Assembly: GCA_021234155.1 (NCBI GenBank)
Contig: JAJEKV010000002.1
Span: forward strand, 36,185,107-36,249,106
Direction of reading: 5' to 3'
Length of the DNA: 64,000 nucleotides
From: Isoetes taiwanensis
Taxonomy: Eukaryota; Streptophyta; Lycopodiopsida; Isoetales; Isoetaceae
The notes beneath the pieces were generated by a model. It saw only the letters and a program-made list of their open reading frames with translations. It ran no database searches and was not told the origin of the DNA. Shown piece by piece: positions 58,509 through 64,000 of the stretch (the stretch's first letter is position 1; each line of letters opens with the position of its first letter). Made by a program: the position numbers and the translations under genes.

Positions 58509-59916
58509 ATTCTAGAATCCTCCAAATAAACTTTATCATGACCTTACTTTGGAGGTGAAAATCCAATACTCCAAGGCCACCAGCTGACTCAGGTTTAATG
58601 CACTTCGCTCAAGCAACCTTGACTATAGCTCCTTCCTCATCTCCACCCCAAATGAAGTTCATGACAATATGCATAATCTCATCCATCTTACATTGAAGGG
58701 CTAGTAGAGTAGATGCCATATAGACATGCGTTTTACTAAGAACACATTTAGCTATGGTGATTCTTCTGGGCATGGATAGTTTAGATGTATTCCAAGTGCT
58801 TTTGCAACCCATTAATAATTGCATCCCAAGCATTTGAGGCAGAGGCGTGAATATCAATAGGGATACTAAGTAAGTTAGTGGTCTTACCATGCAAAAGCAC
58901 CTTCCATGGATAGTCCAAAGTACAAGGAGGGATAGGGCTGTCCAATGTCCACAAAGTAGTACACTTTTGCTAATCCACAAGAACCCCTAATGCTAAGGAG
59001 AACATGTCTAATAACAGCTTAGCATTATGAATATTTTCAGCCTCAGTAATTAGGAATAGAAAAGTATCGCCTGCATATTGATTATATATCTCTTCAGAAC
59101 CATCATCCATTGGCAGATCTTGAATGATGCCATCCCGAATATCCCCAGAGAAAAGCTGGGATAGCATTTCTGCCACAATTGTGAAGACTAAAGGTGCTAA
59201 GAGACAATGTTGCTGAATTCCTCTATCCACTACAAAAATATTAGATGGCTCGCTTTGAAAAAATACAATAGGTCTTACTGACGTATGCAGCTCCATAATG
59301 TTTCTTGTAAATGACTTCCCAAATCAAATGAGAAAAAATCGACGAGAGGAAAACCGTTTGTGTTGAAGTGATAGATTCAGCCAAAATATCTCGAACTCTT
59401 TCTATCAATGTCTAGCAAAGATCTTATAAACAGAGGAAAGCAATATAATAGGTCGCTAGTCAGAAATAGGCTTCGATTCTTTACTCTTTAAAATGAGGGA
59501 GATACAACACATGTTCAAAATCTTATCAAGGGACCTAAATCTCTGAATTTCGCAGCAAGCATCATAATCACCATCCTCAATCAATCCCAACACTTCTGAA
59601 AGAATTCAATAGGAAAGCCATCTAGACCAGGGTTTTTCTACCTTTTTAAGAGAACCACATCCGCTTTTTAATTTTTTTCAACAATATTGGACTCAAAAAG
59701 CAACCTCTGCTCTTCACAAATCTTTGCTCAATATTGGCGTTGAACCGGAATAGTTTTGTAAATTTCGAACATCTCTATATATAGTGCCATATTATATAGA
59801 CTCCAATAGTGTATGGCCACCATCTAGCATAGGTCAATGCATGCCACTTGGCATAGGTACATGAATGCACTTAACATACATAGAAGAAAACATTTAGCAC
59901 AACTTCATGATAATGG

Positions 59917-59985
59917 TAATAGTGCGCTTAGAAAAGGTTGATGACTTGCAATCAAGAGGCCACAAGTTTGAACCTTGCCAACGTT
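59917..59985 (+). repeat. tRNA-related SINE-like sequence
   Basis: AGTGCGCTTAGAAAAGG resembles a pol III A box, and about 35 bp later AAGTTTGAACCTTGCC resembles a B box (GGTTCGAATCC type) within a T-arm-like context. The ends do not form an acceptor stem, so it is not a tRNA gene. A tRNA-derived SINE head is likely; its tail is not defined. Confidence 0.4.
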
Positions 59986-62030
59986 GTTATTTTTTTGCAC
60001 GCGGGTGATAATCATATACGTTGAACTCATATGACGACCATATACATTTTACTCATATGGTCGTCACAAAGCTTAGCGAGGCATGAATGTATCTACACAC
60101 AAGTATAAATGCTCAAAAAGTTTCAAAGTTTGGACACTCTAGCTAGCACCAACAAATAGTTCCTTCAGAGTAATAGAGTAATAGCTTGATGACAATTGTA
60201 TAAGGTATGACTTGAAATTCAACCAAATCCAACTTGGGAGATGGGCTCAATGATGGGTTGTGGCATTAACTAAAAGTTTCCAAGTCATCATGCTAAGACT
60301 TTTAATAGATTAGATTTAACGAAATAATGGTGGAATCCAAAATCCAAGCAACATTTATGGAGAAACTTCATTAGGGAGGGAACAACAGAGAAGTTGGGGT
60401 GCCATGCCAGATGCCCACTCCTTCTAACATGGAATGGAAGTTGGCATCATAATCCCTTTGCCAGTCAAGAACTCAACCCGATAAAGAACAACAATGTGGC
60501 GAGCAAAAACGACAGTGATTTTCATGGATGTGCATCGGCTCCCCATTCCCCAACTTCTCTATTGTAGGAGAATGAAAGTTGCTCCCCTATTTTGCCACAA
60601 TGGAGCATTGGAGACCCACACCAACTACCGCTTGTCACACTGAAAAATAGAGCAAAAAATAAATGCAGGTTAAAAATTTCTATCCAATCACATTGCACCA
60701 CGTGGCTTTTTTCCCCCCTGGGATATCAACTAACACCTGGGAGACGCCTCCAGTGGTTTCTTCGCTTCTGCTGCTACTTTTACCTGCATTCCATCAGTTC
60801 TACTTGCATACCATTGATACTCTTATGATTATTCCGATGATTTTACTTGCACAAAATGGTGATTAACCTGCATTTTACGTATACAAAAAGGACATACAGA
60901 CATGATGGAAGTAACGAAGCCCATATATCCAGTGCGCTCCAAACTCCCTAAACCGATCCATCCAGTTCAAAATGCAACAAGGAGCCTTTAATGGCCTATT
61001 AAACCCCAGTCGACGAAGATCTATGGCAACTTTTGCTTGAATCGAGCTAGAATGAGTCAGAAACGGCTAAGAATTTAAAGTTCGCTTAGCTAAAACTGCG
61101 TTTGAGCTATGGCCAGCACTTATCCTGGATTGGATTGAAAAGTAAAACATCTTTTGTGTGAGATAAACCTAGGAACAAATCAGGACTAAATCCTCTTTTG
61201 AAATTAGACGTGAGTGGCCGAAACTAGTAAATATTGGCCACCGTGGTAATTGAACCACGCTACAACTGAAAAAAAAAACACTAAGTCCCCAAATGCTACG
61301 GATATGCCATAAATATGCCATGGTTCAAACACATGGTGGTCAATAGTGCCCGAAACTAGTAACCACATACATTTTGAAATGAGCAAAATGGAGGGGGAAA
61401 TTTTATCAGCAATATGTTTGAATTTCTGCAAGGCACCATGCTGTTGAGCGCATTATATAAAACTGTCTTATTAAAATCACTTGCACTGTGCTGGTAAGCA
61501 TCCTTCACCCGAGTCACACTGTTTTCGAGTGGCATGACCTCTGAGTAGTATCATTATTTCCCTCTTGCCGCTTCCTCCAACATTCAGTAGCATTTTACTT
61601 TCCTCGGCCTGTATGAGTATTATTTGTTTTGATCTTGGCACCAACATTCACCGGATCGAATCATTCGGCCACTAACAAACAAATACGATCATTTTAGCAA
61701 GAGTTTGTTCTTTAGAAGACATTTTTTAGTTCGTGATCTCGTCCCCAAGGCAGAAATACCAAGCACAAGCATAGCATTTACTTTAAAGGTCCTAAAGCTT
61801 CAGATTGTTAAATACTCTACAAGAGACATATAGACCTTCCAGCCCATGTTAATAACATATCGCAAGAAAACGCTAGAATCTTTCTATAACAGTCAGCACT
61901 TGGGTCTCATATATAACAAAATTATCTTAATTGTACAGAACTTCATTGCTCTGCTTTCATCTGAAATCAATTGCACATGTCATGCATACCTTTACATGAC
62001 CACAGGGCAATAAGGCTCTACCTCCTGCTG
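59986..62030. other. Intergenic stretch, no gene seen
   Basis: No supported frame. It contains a 12-bp inverted repeat TGACGACCATAT / ATATGGTCGTCA at 60032-60043 and 60055-60066. Other ORFs are short and random-looking. Confidence 0.4.
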
Positions 62031-62095
62031 CTTGCTGCTTCTTGAAAATTGAAAGTACAAACTGCACATTCTTCCTGCAAAGAAGCATACAAAAG
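62000..62095 (-). pseudogene. RING-finger-like exon with a frame break
   Basis: After a TTTGCAG acceptor (about 62076-62082, minus strand) one frame reads EECAVCTFNFQEA and another RALLPCGHVK, ending at GTATGC. Together they fit the first half of a RING domain (C-x2-C ... LPCGHV). The frame is lost in a GAAGCAGCAAGCAGC-type run between the two parts. A matching second half (C-x2-C with the zinc ligands) was not found downstream. Confidence 0.35.
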
Positions 62096-62528
62096 CTATT
62101 AGATGTTCTTCAGGTTAATATCGCTCCAGTAAAGCAACTTACATCATTTTTAGATTCAGCAACCATCTTTAATTCAATTCAGCATCTCTCTTTAATTTTT
62201 CCTGCTTATCCAGCCATTCTTCAAGCACGCTTGTTTCTGGTTCTCATTTTCATACAGGAGCTGCATGCAACAAAATTGCCATCAGAGCATACACATGATT
62301 AAAGCACAGGACTCCTAAGATATCTATTAGTACTACAAGGTCCTGGATGTGGGTGCAATTGGTGAGACTGAGAGATTCCTTTGTGCTTTGATCTAAATAT
62401 CATTGTAAAGCATAATTCATCCCTAATGTTTCTATGGACCACATTGTTTATTCCTTAAAAAGTGCATATCGATGAACTACCTATAAATCAAAGGAACCTG
62501 TTACATAACATAATGGACATGTTTACCC

Positions 62529-62940
62529 TCATCTTTTCTTTTTCTTGATCTTGCATAGTGCTTTCTCACTTTCCCAAGCCTGCTCATTGAACTTAGCCTC
62601 CTCTTCCAGAAGCATCTTCTCAAATATTTCTTGCTTATTTAGGGCTTCTTCTTCTTTTATCTAGCAACTCTTTTGCCCTATACATATCCATCCTACCTGT
62701 TTCTCTTGCTTCACAGCATTTTTTTACTTTCTCTTGGCAGTTCTCAAGAGACCATGCAATATTGAGCAGAGGCTGCTTGGTTTCCATGTCAACGGCCTCT
62801 GCCAAGAATCCACAGGCATGCCGGCATCTGAAAGAATCCTCTTTTCCTCGTCCTTCCCTTGCAAGCTGTTCTGCCAACCCTCTTCCTTCAGCATAGCAAA
62901 GAGGTTCATTTTGAAGACAAGGAAAAAGGTGCAATCATTG
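62529..62940 (-). CDS. Hypothetical charged coiled-coil protein, terminal exon
   Basis: One minus-strand frame (62934-62635) reads EGRGLAEQLAREGRGKEDSF and AKELLDKRRR. Across an AGAAGAAGAAG run the neighbouring frame continues without a break in sense, NKQEIFEKMLLEEEAKFNEQ to a Lys-rich end and stop at 62529. The join implies a one-base indel, real or a sequencing slip in the repeat. The product would be helical and charged. I do not recognise the family. It may belong with the RING-like exon at 62000-62095. Confidence 0.4.
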
Positions 62941-63036
62941 TTTCGAGCTCGCAGAACCTGAGCAAGATTGCCTTGCCTGCTGCAACATGGGAAGAAGAGA
63001 CACAAGATCATTATCATGATGGGCATTCTCCATAAC

Positions 63037-63287
63037 AAGGATTGGAGGCCACACCACTTTCTGGCTTGCTAATTGAGGACAGAGTAGCAAGACAACAAGC
63101 CTCATAGTCTTATCTGACTCACTTAACCTACACCATGCATTCCTGTTATTTAATAAATCTTCTTATCTAATAAGGATTGGAGGCCACACCTCTTTCTGGC
63201 TTGCTAGTTGAGGACAGAGTAGCAAGACAACAAGCCTCGTCGTCTTATCTGATCTCACTTAACCTACACCATGAGTTCCTGTTAGGC
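63037..63287. repeat. Tandem duplication, offset 135 bp
   Basis: AAGGATTGGAGGCCACACC at 63037 recurs at 63172, and the two copies stay alike through CAAGACAACAAGCCTC and ACTTAACCTACACCATG with a few substitutions. Confidence 0.9.
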
Positions 63288-64000
63288 TGTATTTGAAGAT
63301 GGGCTACTGACATTCTAATTGCTACTAAGACTTCCTATGCCAATACCGCATGAAAATATACTCGACGGCGGAGAATTTCAGTATGATGCTGACAAGGCCA
63401 TGTTCACATACTTAACAGTAACAGTGCGGAAATAACATGTGGATACCTGTTTATCAGTTATCATGCTCTGCAATGATGATCTACTTCAATTACAGTGTAC
63501 TGTCATTCTAGGGGTCGAGCTAAACTGGGCAGATGAGTTTTGAAGAAATCTGAACAACAGAAGCCCTCATATAACATGTTGGGCAACCAAAAGCATAAAT
63601 GGGATAATCAAACAAGCAAATGAGTTCAGCATAAGTAACAGGCACTTCCAGATAGAACATTATCTCACCAATTGTATCAAACAATCCATGCAAACAGAAC
63701 ATCTAAGTACCCAACCAGGTCTGCAAAAGGACATCACTCAAAGTTTTAATGCCACAAAGGTAGAAGCAGAACACCAACTCTCCCTAAGTTCTTCTTTTCC
63801 ATTTCTTCACCAAATAAAAATAGATACACAGGTACCCCTTGGACAGCTCTTAAACTTTAGCACTGCAACAAGGCAGAATAACCTGCTTTAAAGCCACACC
63901 ATTGGTGGTCCATATGATAAATCCTCATGCATCAGCCTTCAACATCGCACCGTTCATGCATTTGATTGACATGGGAATTGTGGGAATGCAACACTTTAAA
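63288..64000. other. Non-coding 3' edge, no gene seen
   Basis: AT-rich DNA without a defensible frame. Short ORFs on both strands are not protein-like. Confidence 0.4.

Larger units (their letters stand above)
56290..59720 (-). mobile_element. L1-like LINE fragment: reverse transcriptase to 3' end
   Basis: On the minus strand: a start-of-RT region near 59640-59560; the frame 59296-58970 with RGIQQHCLLAPLVFTIVAEM and NQYAGDTFLFL (the YADD box reads YAGD, so the catalytic Asp pair is damaged); 58980-58609 with SMPRRITIAKCVLSKTHVYM and IMHIVMNFIWGG; and, after an insertion, 56951-56451 with TWVWDKLFHPKVPILWWKNI and ETIEHCFFMCERLW, the zf-RVT region. The 3' end near 56290 has AATAAAG shortly before it. 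Frameshifted and interrupted by two TIR elements at 57533-58518; inactive. Confidence 0.8.

Noticed and set aside
1-64000. CRISPR arrays, rRNA genes and canonical tRNA genes
   Set aside because: No regularly spaced repeats, no rRNA-like conserved blocks and no complete cloverleaf were seen. The tandem repeats present have only two copies each.

Overview
This is a nuclear DNA window from a land plant, from a large, repeat-rich, AT-leaning genome. The evidence is split genes with GT-AG introns, plant-type glycosyltransferase 61 and trihelix sequences, and plant Ty3/gypsy, copia, L1-like, hAT and Mutator-like elements. Several relics (a DUF7869-type gene, an HUH/Rep-like endonuclease, a gene with SDG and HGKG motifs) are, to my knowledge, commoner in ferns, lycophytes and bryophytes than in flowering plants. 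A seed-free plant, perhaps a fern, is my inference and not a demonstrated fact.

Layout. 0-3.4 kb: non-coding DNA with many short CpG-rich palindromes, a DUF8039-like fragment and one unrecognised exon-like ORF. 3.4-7 kb: a broken DUF7869-type gene followed by exons of a decayed Ulp1/C48-like domain. 7-9.4 kb: AT-rich DNA with tandem repeats. 9.4-12.5 kb (minus): a broken transposase-like gene. 12.7-14.1 kb: a truncated Ty3/gypsy fragment. 15.3-18.85 kb: a 1.8-kb tandem duplication. 18.1-19.7 kb (minus): the one clearly intact host gene, a two-exon GT61 glycosyltransferase whose 3' part lies inside the duplication. 20.4 kb: a foldback MITE. 22.9-23.5 kb: one arm of a Mutator-like element. 24.3-26.8 kb (minus): possible exons plus a trihelix relic. 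28-29.3 kb: a copia gag-protease fragment beside an HUH endonuclease fragment. 31.3-32.7 kb (minus): exons of a METTL2/6/8-type tRNA methyltransferase whose central exons are missing.

38.4-53.8 kb is a nested transposon complex. A hAT transposase pseudogene is split twice. The first split is a 3.5-kb Mutator-like foldback element, itself invaded by a short L1-like retroposon carrying ORF1 only. The second is a complete 10,964-bp Ty3/gypsy LTR retrotransposon (minus strand; 5-bp target duplication TGCAT, PBS and PPT visible). 53.8-59.7 kb holds two L1-like LINE fragments, each disrupted by TIR elements; one is a 989-bp element with a clean 10-bp target duplication inside the endonuclease ORF. 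59.7-64 kb is mostly non-coding, with a SINE-like tRNA-related stretch, RING-like and coiled-coil exon fragments and a tandem repeat.

There is no operon-like organisation. The window records successive transposon insertions around very few host genes. The LTR retrotransposon has half-identical, half-divergent LTRs, a pattern that may reflect sequencing error in methylated DNA.
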